Counted from the stretch's first letter, positions 42,359 through 50,137 are shown. The stretch: 64,000 bases of DNA from Elizabethkingia sp. YR214 (GCF_003058195.1 NZ_QBUH01000004.1:62001-126000); one strand, 5' to 3'. Translations and numbers: made by a program. Notes: a model not told the origin generated them from the sequence alone.

Positions 42359-43207
42359 TTAATTTGTTGGTTCCATATGGTTTACCTTAGTATGGATGAT
42401 ATCGTAGAATACGGGTGGGTTCGTAGCATCAGGTACAATTCTGTAAGTGAACTCAGCATTGGTAAGGACCAAAACTTCTACATCACGGTTGAAAGGAGCT
42501 CCTGTACCAGCAACTGTTCCGTTCAGGTTTCTGACTTTTCCGTCTGCGGACAAAGTCCATGCTCCGCTGGATCTTAGTACATCATCTAATCCGAAAATTG
42601 TAAACTGCCCGTTTCCTTTGAAGTAAGAATAGCCTACAAAACCTGCCACTCGTGGGTCATTCAGGGCTACAGAATTTCCTGCATTGTCTTTGGCTCCGGT
42701 AGTTTCCCAAGGCGTAGATGCCAAAGTTACCTGTCCGTTAGCCGGTTCTGCATGAGAAGTTCTGGTATGGATAATATCATAATAATTTGCAGGATCACTG
42801 CTGTCGCTATGGATCCTATACGTGAAAATATCTTTGTTTAGCTCTAGGATCTCTACATCGCGGTCTACAAGAACTCTTCCGTCAGGATTCAATACCTTGA
42901 TATTTCTTGTTTTCCCTTGTGCATCTACAGTCCATGTTCCTAATGATCTCAGAACATCATTCAGCCCATAAATGGCAAAGTTTCCATCCGCTCTGAAGTA
43001 GGCCCAACCGACAAACCCGTTTACCCTTGGATCATTAAGGTCTACATTATTCCCGTTTCTATCCTTCGCTCCTGTAGTTTCCCACGGAGTAGAGGCCAGG
43101 ATCTGACTTGGCGTTAACGGGATTTCCGGATTGTTATCGTTGTCACGCGAACATGAAATCAGGACCATGGCCAGCGCTGCTGTCCAAACTAAAAATAACT
43201 TCTTCAT
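42359..43207 (-). CDS. lipoprotein with two tandem DUF4822 domains
   Basis: 282 aa with lipobox LISC (Cys19). Two repeats of about 125 residues share LASTPWETTGAKD, then LNDPRV.GFVG..YF and DVEVL/DVEIL, TYRI and YDIIHT. They correspond to DUF4822, a small secreted beta domain of unknown function. The gene has a Crp/Fnr-type promoter (43282-43325). Confidence 0.85.
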   Translation of the reverse strand: MKKLFLVWTAALAMVLISCSRDNDNNPEIPLTPSQILASTPWETTGAKDRNGNNVDLNDPRVNGFVGWAYFRADGNFAIYGLNDVLRSLGTWTVDAQGKTRNIKVLNPDGRVLVDRDVEILELNKDIFTYRIHSDSSDPANYYDIIHTRTSHAEPANGQVTLASTPWETTGAKDNAGNSVALNDPRVAGFVGYSYFKGNGQFTIFGLDDVLRSSGAWTLSADGKVRNLNGTVAGTGAPFNRDVEVLVLTNAEFTYRIVPDATNPPVFYDIIHTKVNHMEPTN

Positions 43208-43281
43208 AGTTTTGAAATTTTAAATTGTTTTACAGAAAATGTATACAGCCTTTGCAGGCTATCGATTGTGTTTTTGTTTTA

Positions 43282-43325
43282 CAAATATGTTGGTAATATT
43301 TATGGGTTTTGGTAACATTTGTTAC
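43282..43325 (-). promoter_or_regulatory. Crp/Fnr-type operator and -7 element (DUF4822 gene)
   Basis: Palindrome GTAACA-TT-TGTTAC (43312-43325) with centre 33 bp upstream of the centre of the minus-strand -7 element CATATTTG (43289-43282). Same geometry as at 46866-46909 and 48969-49012. Leader about 70 nt. Confidence 0.7.
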
Positions 43326-43561
43326 AGAAAAGTACTTTTATTTACAAATTGTTTAATTTTATTGCCTTTAATGCGTGTATTTGTACTTGTGCTTCTGAGG
43401 AGCTTTATAAAAAATAAGAGAAAGATACTATAATGGTCCATTAATAATGTCCATGTATTATTTTTAGATTTGCTTTTTTTATCTTCGGATAAAATTGTAT
43501 TTTCTTCTAAATGCGCTTTGTACAGTAAGCACCACAAGTCCTCTTTTTTTCTGTTTCTCAT
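43322..43561 (-). CDS. hypothetical small protein of uncertain reality
   Basis: 79 aa starting MRNRKKEDLWCLLYKAHLEE. Charged N-terminal half, one hydrophobic segment (YSIFLLFFIKLL), and a basic tail. The ATG lies 3 bp after the stop of the startless frame at 43565-43732. Its end overlaps the operator at 43312-43325. It may be a remnant. Confidence 0.3.
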   Translation of the reverse strand: MRNRKKEDLWCLLYKAHLEENTILSEDKKSKSKNNTWTLLMDHYSIFLLFFIKLLRSTSTNTRIKGNKIKQFVNKSTFL

Positions 43562-43564
43562 GAT

Positions 43565-43732
43565 TTATACTTTATTGATATTTATAGGTTTAAATGCCAT
43601 ACTTAATCCGGAAAGCGTAAATAATCCACTATAGAATTCCGTATAATGCACATTGGGTAATAGCAATAATATCCCAGCTGTCAGGCTAAGGCTGCCAGTA
43701 ATAAAATATTGGTAAACACTTTTGGCGACTGA
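43565..43732 (-). pseudogene. startless remnant of a membrane-protein gene
   Basis: A 55-codon open frame with no ATG, bounded by TAG at 43733 and TAA at 43565. It encodes a hydrophobic, protein-like stretch (SLSLTAGILLLLPNVHY, then GLFTLSGLSMAFKPI). It abuts the next ORF in operon fashion. Most likely the 3' end of a decayed gene; family not recognised. Confidence 0.3.
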
Positions 43733-43737
43733 CTAAA

Positions 43738-43763
43738 AAGGGCAGCATAATACAACTGCCCTT
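43738..43763 (-). terminator. minus-strand terminator
   Basis: 8-bp perfect stem AAGGGCAG / CTGCCCTT followed on the minus strand by TTTTTAG. A pair of 10-bp arms AACTGTTAAC (43768-43777) and GTTAACAGTT (43821-43830) lies just upstream. Confidence 0.6.
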
Positions 43764-43854
43764 AGGTAACTGTTAACAAACAAAAGATGATGATATTAAA
43801 ATTTGGCTATGCCGTAAAAAGTTAACAGTTGAGGTGTATTTTAGAATTGGTTTG

Positions 43855-43897
43855 AAAAAACAGGCAACTATATAGTGTACAGTAAGCTAGCTGCCTG
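43855..43897 (-). terminator. terminator of the fimbrillin-like gene
   Basis: Stem CAGGCAG / TTGCCTG with a long loop, then TTTTTT on the minus strand, 43 bp past the stop codon at 43941. Confidence 0.65.
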
Positions 43898-43940
43898 ATA
43901 AAACTTTTACAAGTTTTTGCAAACAAACGAATGAAATATT

Positions 43941-45578
43941 TTATTGTGCAACACAACGGATACTTGCTCCAAATCCTATTGATCCACTAAGGCTTACAGT
44001 AGGTGTGGTAGTATTTAAACCTAGGTTATAATTAGTATTTCTGTCAATACCTGTTCTAGTACTTGATAAATATTTATAGGCTACACCTCGATTTTGAAAG
44101 GTATAAACATGTGGTAGATTAGTCCCCCCTGTTGGTGTAAAATATCCCTGAAGAGGTAACGTTAATTTAATACTGCTATTTCTCTTACTTGTTAAAACAA
44201 GTCCTGCAGTGTAATTAGTAGTACTATTAGTCCAACTACCGGTAGCACTTCCAGTGGTAGCATCTACTAAATTTTGCAATTCTGTTTGTGTTGGTACACG
44301 GTAACCTGTAGGGCATGGATCATTTGCTGTTTTTACTGGAGCAGCTTCTGTTCCACTATTCCAGGCATTAACAGGTGTGTCATAATATCCATAATAATTA
44401 GTGGATGTTGTTGCTGTTCCGGAGGCTATTGATGTACTACGCCCAAATTGATAATAATTTCCCATTGTAGTGGCCGAAAGATTATCGGGTGTTGTGGAAG
44501 TTGCCCCCAAATTATTTCGCATCCAAATCTTTCCGTTGATTCTGGCGGCTAACTGTCCTTGATGCGTCAAGAATGCATCGGTGGGATTAATGGTAATATT
44601 CAGGTTGTATTTTACTCCGGGAGTAATTTTTAAATTATTAAGTACTGTAAGATCAGTTTGAGTCACAGCGCCTATGGTAATAGATTTGAAAACCAATGTC
44701 CCTGTAGTTGTATTTGCATTCATTGTCATAGGCATTCCTGTTACAATTGGGGTATTGAGTCCGCTGGCAATATTGATTAAAGCTTCTGCTGTACCTCCTG
44801 ATTGTGTAATACTTCCGTCAGACAGCTGTACAGTGGCGTTTAGAATATAAGGTCTTATCCATGCACTCAGTGTGGTAATATTATAACCGGTAGCTGAGGC
44901 ATCTACTTTAGTGGTAATCTGGCTCTGTTTATGTTTCAGTACAATATCCAGATAATTAATACCCTTTCCCGAAACCACCATATCTTTCCTGAAATAAGTG
45001 ACATCATCAAGCCCTCTTACAGTCAGGCTGGCTGTGGACAAAGTCTTATTTGAAGGATTAGAAAAAGTAATAACAGGGAGGGAGGGGGCATCCCATGCAG
45101 AATATGCAATAAAGGTATATTGGCTGCCACCATCCAATGATAATTCCGGAGTACTGGCTTCCTGTCCGTATTTATAATCTCTTTCTGTAACATAATTCCC
45201 GGATGCATCAAATACTGCAACTTTATAAGGTGTACCAGCCGGAAGATCTTCCGTATCAGTCGCATTAATGTTATTTTTATTTGAAGCTGTTTTTGTTTGT
45301 ACTGAAGAAGTTTCAGGTACAAGTTCAGCTACCATTACAAGATCTTTATTCAACTGGATTTCATTTTTTTGTACTTGTAGTCCATTGTTAAAATTTTTAT
45401 TAACAGAAGCTAAAAGTCCTGGCATTTCCTTTTCAAATTCAGTTCCATTCATATTCATTTTAACTACCGCTTTTCCGCCTTCAATAGGATGGTTTTCGGT
45501 ATCCGAATTACGACAAGAAGTCAGAATAAGGAGTATCGTAAGCAGTATAATACTGATGTTTTGTATTTTCTTTTCCAT
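43941..45578 (-). CDS. fimbrillin-like lipoprotein with C-terminal FISUMP domain
   Basis: 545 aa with lipobox LTSC (Cys22). The N-terminal half (KAVVKMNMNGTEFEKEMPG; TPYKVAVFDASGNYVTERDY; LSLDGGSQYTFIAYS) matches Bacteroidetes fimbrillin-like beta domains. The C-terminal 200 residues form a FISUMP (Fib_succ_major) domain: WMRNNLG, YYQFGR, DPCPTGYRVPTQTELQNL, and a final SIRCVAQ. Probably surface-exposed and adhesive. A paralogue is cut by the right edge at 63222. Co-transcribed with the 65-aa gene upstream. Confidence 0.85.
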   Translation of the reverse strand: MEKKIQNISIILLTILLILTSCRNSDTENHPIEGGKAVVKMNMNGTEFEKEMPGLLASVNKNFNNGLQVQKNEIQLNKDLVMVAELVPETSSVQTKTASNKNNINATDTEDLPAGTPYKVAVFDASGNYVTERDYKYGQEASTPELSLDGGSQYTFIAYSAWDAPSLPVITFSNPSNKTLSTASLTVRGLDDVTYFRKDMVVSGKGINYLDIVLKHKQSQITTKVDASATGYNITTLSAWIRPYILNATVQLSDGSITQSGGTAEALINIASGLNTPIVTGMPMTMNANTTTGTLVFKSITIGAVTQTDLTVLNNLKITPGVKYNLNITINPTDAFLTHQGQLAARINGKIWMRNNLGATSTTPDNLSATTMGNYYQFGRSTSIASGTATTSTNYYGYYDTPVNAWNSGTEAAPVKTANDPCPTGYRVPTQTELQNLVDATTGSATGSWTNSTTNYTAGLVLTSKRNSSIKLTLPLQGYFTPTGGTNLPHVYTFQNRGVAYKYLSSTRTGIDRNTNYNLGLNTTTPTVSLSGSIGFGASIRCVAQ

Positions 45579-45619
45579 AATGTTGGTTGTTATTTCTTCG
45601 TATTATTTATCTTTTTGTA

Positions 45620-45817
45620 TTACCAGTCAATGCCTTCGTCTCTTTCAGGATCTGTATCCCATTCGTGGCTTATATTTCCGCTTAGGTCGCCTGGCTTTAC
45701 CGTAGCAGACCCTGCGGCAATACCTTGTTCCATTCTGATCATTGTTACTTCTAAAGTCGGAGCCATATAAGCGCTCTTTTCTTGTGTTGTTTCGTTGTTG
45801 TTCATTTCCTTTTTCAT
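45620..45817 (-). CDS. 65-aa companion peptide of the fimbrillin-like gene
   Basis: Hydrophilic peptide starting MKKEMNNNETTQEKSAYMAP, with MEQGIAAGSATVKPGD in the middle and an acidic end (EWDTDPERDEGIDW). No signal peptide. Peptides of this look (APTLEV, MEQGIAAGSA) are common beside flavobacterial surface-protein genes, but I know of no established function. 41 bp separate it from the lipoprotein gene, and a -7 element lies 64-71 bp upstream. Confidence 0.75.
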   Translation of the reverse strand: MKKEMNNNETTQEKSAYMAPTLEVTMIRMEQGIAAGSATVKPGDLSGNISHEWDTDPERDEGIDW

Positions 45818-45880
45818 TGTTGTTTATTTTGTTGTTTTATTGTAATACGTTTGTGTTTTTTTTGTTCCGTTTTTCTATGG

Positions 45881-45888
45881 CAAATCTA
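45881..45888 (-). promoter_or_regulatory. -7 element of the fimbrillin operon
   Basis: TAGATTTG on the minus strand, perfect TAnnTTTG, giving a leader of about 57 nt. A 15-bp palindrome ACTTG-TACTG-CAAGT lies at 45907-45921, in the -33 region. Confidence 0.6.
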
Positions 45889-46080
45889 CCAGCGTTCTGC
45901 CGAGAAACTTGTACTGCAAGTCTACTTCAATTTTATAAAATATTGATTTTCAGTTTATTGTATTGGTTATTGCAGTGTGGGTGAAGTGAGCTTAAAAATG
46001 ATAATCCATCAATTTTTCACCCTGTTTGATACTTATTTTTATGGCTTGATTCTGTTTTTTGTATTGTTCGTTGGGCGAGA

Positions 46081-46725
46081 TTAATCGCTAAATAAATAAG
46101 CCTGATCTGTCAGGGTAATTTTGTTTCTGCTCAGCTGTAACAATCCTTTTTCTTCTAACTGTTTTAGTAATCGGGATACAACAACGCGGGCAGTTAATAA
46201 TTCTTTTGCCAGTTGCTGATGTGTAATGCTAATGGATCTGGATTGCGTGATCTCTGCTTTATTTTTCAGAAAGCTCAGTAAGCGTTCATCTGTTTTTTTA
46301 AAAGCAGAATCTATAACATTCAGCAGATCTTCATAGCGGTTCACAAACAGCAGTAAAACATAATCCATCCATTGTGGATATTCTCTTATAAAAAGCTTGG
46401 CTTTCTGAATCGGCAGAAAAAAGATTTCGGCCTCTTCTTCTACTTCTACTTTTACTTTGCTGGTCACATTGTACAGGCTGCCCCAGAAGGGCAGCACACA
46501 GGTTTCTCCTTTTTTGATGTAATAGAGCAGTATCTCGCGGTCTTCTTCTTCCTTTCGGATTACTTTTAGCAGTCCTTTGGTAACAATAGGAATAGCGTTG
46601 GCATAGGCGTTCTCTCTCAGGATAACGGTTCCGGCTTTATAGACTTTCTTTATGCTGTTTTGGTGTAACTGTTCTACAATCTCGGGAGTATATTTAAAGG
46701 CTGTAATCTTTCTTAAATTTTCCAT
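46081..46725 (-). CDS. Crp/Fnr family transcriptional regulator, paralogue A
   Basis: 214 aa: cNMP-binding-like barrel (AGTVILRENAYANAIPIVTKG, slightly shortened here; REILLYYIKKGETCVLPF) and winged HTH (ITHQQLAKELLTARVVVSRLLKQ). No N-terminal or central Cys cluster for an Fe-S centre. It is much closer to 62108-62731 (shared REILLYYIK.GE.C, EYPQW.DY, VVSRLLKQLE) than to 13405-13971. Its own promoter carries the GTAACA-WW-TGTTAC palindrome, suggesting autoregulation. Confidence 0.9.
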   Translation of the reverse strand: MENLRKITAFKYTPEIVEQLHQNSIKKVYKAGTVILRENAYANAIPIVTKGLLKVIRKEEEDREILLYYIKKGETCVLPFWGSLYNVTSKVKVEVEEEAEIFFLPIQKAKLFIREYPQWMDYVLLLFVNRYEDLLNVIDSAFKKTDERLLSFLKNKAEITQSRSISITHQQLAKELLTARVVVSRLLKQLEEKGLLQLSRNKITLTDQAYLFSD

Positions 46726-46865
46726 GATTGCAGCATTTGTGTGAGTATTCTATTTCGGGTGGTACATTTTTTCTTTTCTTCTTTAGTGGTTTCATTAGTT
46801 CATCATATTTATTGTTCAATCTTTATTTGGAAAAATTGGCAGTGTTTTTTTTGCCTAAGCGGTCG

Positions 46866-46909
46866 CAAAGATGTGGTTGATTTTTAGCGTTGTTTGTAAC
46901 AAATGTTAC
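46866..46909 (-). promoter_or_regulatory. Crp/Fnr-type operator and -7 element of the crp paralogue A gene
   Basis: Palindrome GTAACA-AA-TGTTAC (46896-46909), centre exactly 33 bp upstream of the centre of minus-strand -7 element CATCTTTG (46873-46866). Leader about 130 nt. Confidence 0.7.
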
Positions 46910-46972
46910 TTGTCATTGTTTTATTTTCATTATTTTTTTATGAAAATATATTATTGTGGCATTGGTGTTTTA

Positions 46973-47089
46973 TCATTTGTTAAATAATAAGTGGCTGCTG
47001 TCAGAAGATTTTTCATCAAGCCATTCACCCACCAAAGAGAGCATAAGCAGGGTAATCCCTACCAATATGAGTTGGGCATAATTTTTCAT
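46973..47089 (-). CDS. possible 38-aa membrane peptide
   Basis: ATG at 47089. MKNYAQLILVGITLLMLSLV is a strong membrane segment, followed by an acidic GEWLDEKSSDSSHLL. A small real gene is plausible because of the membrane-helix/charged-tail pattern and the A-rich sequence before the start. In tandem with the ORF at 47204-47281. Confidence 0.4.
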   Translation of the reverse strand: MKNYAQLILVGITLLMLSLVGEWLDEKSSDSSHLLFNK

Positions 47090-47203
47090 TTGTATATGTT
47101 TTTTAGGTTTGTTTTTTCAGAATTCCGGGCAAATATTCCCGAAAGAAATGCCCGAAATATGACTAGTGTATCGCGGGATTATTTTTTATAAAATGAAGCT
47201 TTT

Positions 47204-47281
47204 TTATAGCAGAGAGATTCCTAATAACCATAAAAAAATAAAGCTTACACAGGTCAGGATAAATTTGGTATCATTTCTCAT
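47204..47281 (-). CDS. possible 25-aa membrane peptide
   Basis: ATG at 47281. The peptide starts MRNDTKFILTCVSFIFLWLL and ends GISLL: a single membrane helix with a short charged N-terminus. Too short for normal gene calling; recognised only by composition. The rest of 46726-47521 shows only the crp promoter and the bipartite block at 47400-47436. Confidence 0.35.
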   Translation of the reverse strand: MRNDTKFILTCVSFIFLWLLGISLL

Positions 47282-47399
47282 CGTATTTGTTATTTGGTTT
47301 ATACACTAATTGATTTGATCGGTTTTATTTTCTGGTACAAATCTATTCGTGTTATGGAAGAAAGACATTACTGTAATTATACTCCATTGTTTTAATGTG

Positions 47400-47436
47400 T
47401 TGATTTTCAATATGTTTATAAGGGTATTGCAGTGTG
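47400..47436 (+). promoter_or_regulatory. bipartite conserved block upstream of the TPR-HTH gene
   Basis: TTGATTTTCA-N15-TATTGCAGTGTG, also found at 45943-45979 with identical spacing but unrelated N15. A -7-like TATCTTTA is at 47493-47500. May be an operator shared by the TPR-HTH and fimbrillin promoters. Confidence 0.4.
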
Positions 47437-47521
47437 TTTGCAGTATAGTGAAAAATGAATAACAGACTGGATTTTTAAACAAAAATTCTGTTTATCTTTA
47501 ACAATAGTAAAATCATAATGA

Positions 47522-48937
47522 ATGTTGCGTAAGATTTCCGGAGTGAAAATTTTGTTATTTTCATTCCTTTTGTTGGCTCAGAACTACAGGTCTCAGGACT
47601 TCTCATTTTTTCCGGAACCGATTAAAACATCTGCCGAATATTATAACAAAGGCGAATTTGCAAAAGCCATGGCTTTTAATGTAGAAGCTTTAAAAAAATA
47701 TGAAGCACTAAAGGATAAAGAGGGAATGAGTGCTGCATATGCCAATATTGCTTCTTTGCTTTTTTCGGTTGGAAAACTAAAGGAAAGCATGCAGTATCTG
47801 GATAATGCCAAAGCGGAAATGAATAAGGATAATGCGCTGTCCCAGACTCGTTTTTATGGTGAATATGCCCGAATCTATACCAAGTTGGGGCTTCCGGATC
47901 AGTCGAATGATTATTTTGATAAGGCTTTGCACTATGCCGGGAAAATAAAAGATCCAAGACAACAGATGGTTTCTGTACTGTATCTTTATTTATGGAAACG
48001 GTTTAATTTCCTGAGTCAGGAAGATTCACTGCAGGCGATTGAAAAAAAGCTGATCAGAATAATGCCGAGCGCTATTACTTATAGTAAGATAGCTGATCGT
48101 TTTATTGAGAAAAAAACGCAGCTGGATTCAGCAGATTATTATCTGAACAAAGCTGTACAGACACCAGATTATGCTATTGTTACAGTACAGGGAATTGTTC
48201 AGTTTAGTTATGGTAATCTCTATAATGCAAAAAAGGAATACAGCCAGGCACTTGGTGCTTATCAACAATCATTATCCGCTTTTCAGAAAACAGAATACCG
48301 GACACAGATCCGCAATGTATACGATTCTATTGCCAGTACTTATCATTATCTGGATGATCCGAAAATGGCGAATGAATACCTGAAAAAGTACAAAGCCGTG
48401 AATGTTACGATTAAAAATGAAGAAAAAGAGGCGGTTACGATGGCTGTAAACAAGCTTTTGCAGGAAGAAAAACATGACAAGCAAAAAGAGAAAAAACAGT
48501 TGTACTTTATCTTTGCAGGCTGTATTGTCCTACTTCTTTTAGTGGTTTCCGGAATATTACGGATGCAGCGCTCGAAGCAGTTAAAAAAAGAAAGTCTGCT
48601 GGAAGAGCAGACGCTGGAAAATCTAAAACTGAAAAAGCAGCTGAATGCTTCTGCAGATCAGCTGATACAACTGGCGGAAATCAACAGTCCATCTTTTCTG
48701 GCGCAGTTTAAAGAAACTTATCCAGATTTTATAGAGCGCTTATTGGCACATGAGCCGGATCTTTCGGAATATGACCTGAAACTCTCAGCTAATATTAGGT
48801 TGGGGCTGAGCACAAAACAAATTGCTCAATACGAAATTATTGCTCTGAGAACGGCAGAGAGCCGAAAATACAGACTAAAAAAGAAACTGAAACTGGATTC
48901 TGATATCAGTCTGAATAAATGGATATTGGAATTGTAA
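47522..48937 (+). CDS. TPR-repeat membrane regulator with C-terminal HTH
   Basis: 471 aa. Signal/anchor at the N-terminus, about six TPR repeats in the periplasmic part (residues 30-310, e.g. AMAFNVEALKKYEALKDK and EYSQALGAYQQSLSAFQK), one membrane helix (LYFIFAGCIVLLLLVVSGIL), a coiled coil, and a C-terminal LuxR-like HTH (IRLGLSTKQIAQYEIIALRT). This is the Bacteroidetes design of a membrane-bound transcription regulator that senses from outside. It likely controls nearby surface genes (inference). Confidence 0.82.
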   Translation: MLRKISGVKILLFSFLLLAQNYRSQDFSFFPEPIKTSAEYYNKGEFAKAMAFNVEALKKYEALKDKEGMSAAYANIASLLFSVGKLKESMQYLDNAKAEMNKDNALSQTRFYGEYARIYTKLGLPDQSNDYFDKALHYAGKIKDPRQQMVSVLYLYLWKRFNFLSQEDSLQAIEKKLIRIMPSAITYSKIADRFIEKKTQLDSADYYLNKAVQTPDYAIVTVQGIVQFSYGNLYNAKKEYSQALGAYQQSLSAFQKTEYRTQIRNVYDSIASTYHYLDDPKMANEYLKKYKAVNVTIKNEEKEAVTMAVNKLLQEEKHDKQKEKKQLYFIFAGCIVLLLLVVSGILRMQRSKQLKKESLLEEQTLENLKLKKQLNASADQLIQLAEINSPSFLAQFKETYPDFIERLLAHEPDLSEYDLKLSANIRLGLSTKQIAQYEIIALRTAESRKYRLKKKLKLDSDISLNKWILEL

Positions 48938-48968
48938 ATGGCAGAGAATCAACTGTAATAGCAGAAGT

Positions 48969-49012
48969 GTAACAATTGTTACCAAGTTTCCGGAATCTTT
49001 GGTTTAATTTTG
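48969..49012 (+). promoter_or_regulatory. Crp/Fnr-type operator and -7 element of the beta-lactamase gene
   Basis: A perfect 14-bp palindrome GTAACA-AT-TGTTAC (48969-48982) and a perfect -7 element TAATTTTG (49005-49012), centres 33 bp apart. The palindrome replaces the -33 region, as in class II activation by Crp/Fnr proteins. Leader about 90 nt. Confidence 0.75.
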
Positions 49013-49108
49013 CAGATGTCTGAAGCAAAGCATTTGCTGTTATATTGCTTTCTAATATCAGATAATTCTGTATTAACCTACCTATAAAAAACTTATAAAA
49101 ACACAATA

Positions 49109-49987
49109 ATGAATAAAACAGGAATTCTTTTTCTTTTAATATCCGTATTTTCCTTTGGACAACGCTTTCTTCTGGATTCGAAAATAAACGCTATTGTAAA
49201 AGATAAAAAAGCAACGGTCGGGGTTTCGGTACTGGGCTTTGAAAATGCTTTTGCTTATAACAAAAACGGGAACGAAAAGCTTCCGATGCAAAGTGTATTC
49301 AAATTCCATATTGCCAGTGCGGTTTTGGATCTTGTAGACAAGGGAACTCTTTCTCTGGATCAGAAAATTTTGGTTAAAAAGGAAGACCTGCTCGAAAATA
49401 CATGGTCGCCATTACGCGATAAATATCCTGCCGGAAACGTGAATGTGCCACTAAGTGAGATTATTGAATATACAGTTGCATTGAGCGATAATAACGGTTG
49501 TGATTTTTTACTAAGGCTAATAGGTGGTATGGAGGCTGTTCAGAAATTTATGAATGGCAAAGGTGTGAAAGGTTTTCAGATTAAATATAATGAAGAAGAT
49601 ATGCACAAGGACTGGAACGCACAGTATGAAAATTACAGTACACCTAATTCCGCTGTACAGGTTTTGAAGAAATTTTATAATGGTAAATTGCTTTCCAAAA
49701 CATCTACAGACTATCTGATGAAAGTTATGCTGGGAACTAAAACCGGATTGAATAAAATGGTTGAGCAGCTGCCCAAAGACACTCCGGTAGCCAGAAAGAC
49801 TGGTTCTTCAGGTAAGAATAAAGACGGGCTTACAGGGGCTGAAAATGAGATTGGAATTATTACACTACCCAACGGAAATCATTATGCATTGGCTGTATTC
49901 GTAGTGAACTCTATGGAATCTGATACCGTCAACTGTAAAATGATTTCGGATATTTCCAAAGCTGTATGGGATGGCTTTAATAAATAG
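49109..49987 (+). CDS. blaCME: class A extended-spectrum beta-lactamase (CME/PER/VEB-like)
   Basis: 292 aa with a signal peptide (ISVFSFGQ). Active-site SxxK is Ser62-V-F-Lys65, SDN is 126-128, omega-loop Glu is in YNEEDMHKDW near 162, and KTG is 230-232 (ARKTGSSG). The omega-loop form and SDNNGCD are those of subclass A2 (CME, PER, VEB). Elizabethkingia carries chromosomal CME enzymes, which fits this context; the exact allele cannot be named. Hydrolyses penicillins and cephalosporins in the periplasm. Monocistronic, with its own Crp/Fnr-type promoter. Confidence 0.85.
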   Translation: MNKTGILFLLISVFSFGQRFLLDSKINAIVKDKKATVGVSVLGFENAFAYNKNGNEKLPMQSVFKFHIASAVLDLVDKGTLSLDQKILVKKEDLLENTWSPLRDKYPAGNVNVPLSEIIEYTVALSDNNGCDFLLRLIGGMEAVQKFMNGKGVKGFQIKYNEEDMHKDWNAQYENYSTPNSAVQVLKKFYNGKLLSKTSTDYLMKVMLGTKTGLNKMVEQLPKDTPVARKTGSSGKNKDGLTGAENEIGIITLPNGNHYALAVFVVNSMESDTVNCKMISDISKAVWDGFNK

Positions 49988-50137
49988 TTTTGGATAGAAT
50001 GCTGATGCTTCAGTGAAATTGAAAATATTGATTTACAGAGATGTAATTGAAGCAGAATAAGATATATATCAGCGGAAAGCTGATGAGATTATGAGCCTCT
50101 GAATTTTAGGATTTGGAGGTTTTTTGTTTTTCTGATT

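Noticed and set aside
43239-43433. 64-aa plus-strand frame over the DUF4822 promoter
   Set aside because: Overlaps the operator and -7 element, rich in Phe/Leu by chance from A/T-rich DNA, no start context.
45907-45921. Palindrome ACTTG-TACTG-CAAGT as another Crp/Fnr site
   Set aside because: Its centre is about 29.5 bp, not 33 bp, from the -7 element and the sequence does not match GTAACA-WW-TGTTAC, so I did not add it to the regulon.
46991-47191. 66-aa plus-strand frame in the crp upstream gap
   Set aside because: No good start context, composition unlike proteins, and it is antisense to the more convincing 38-aa membrane ORF.
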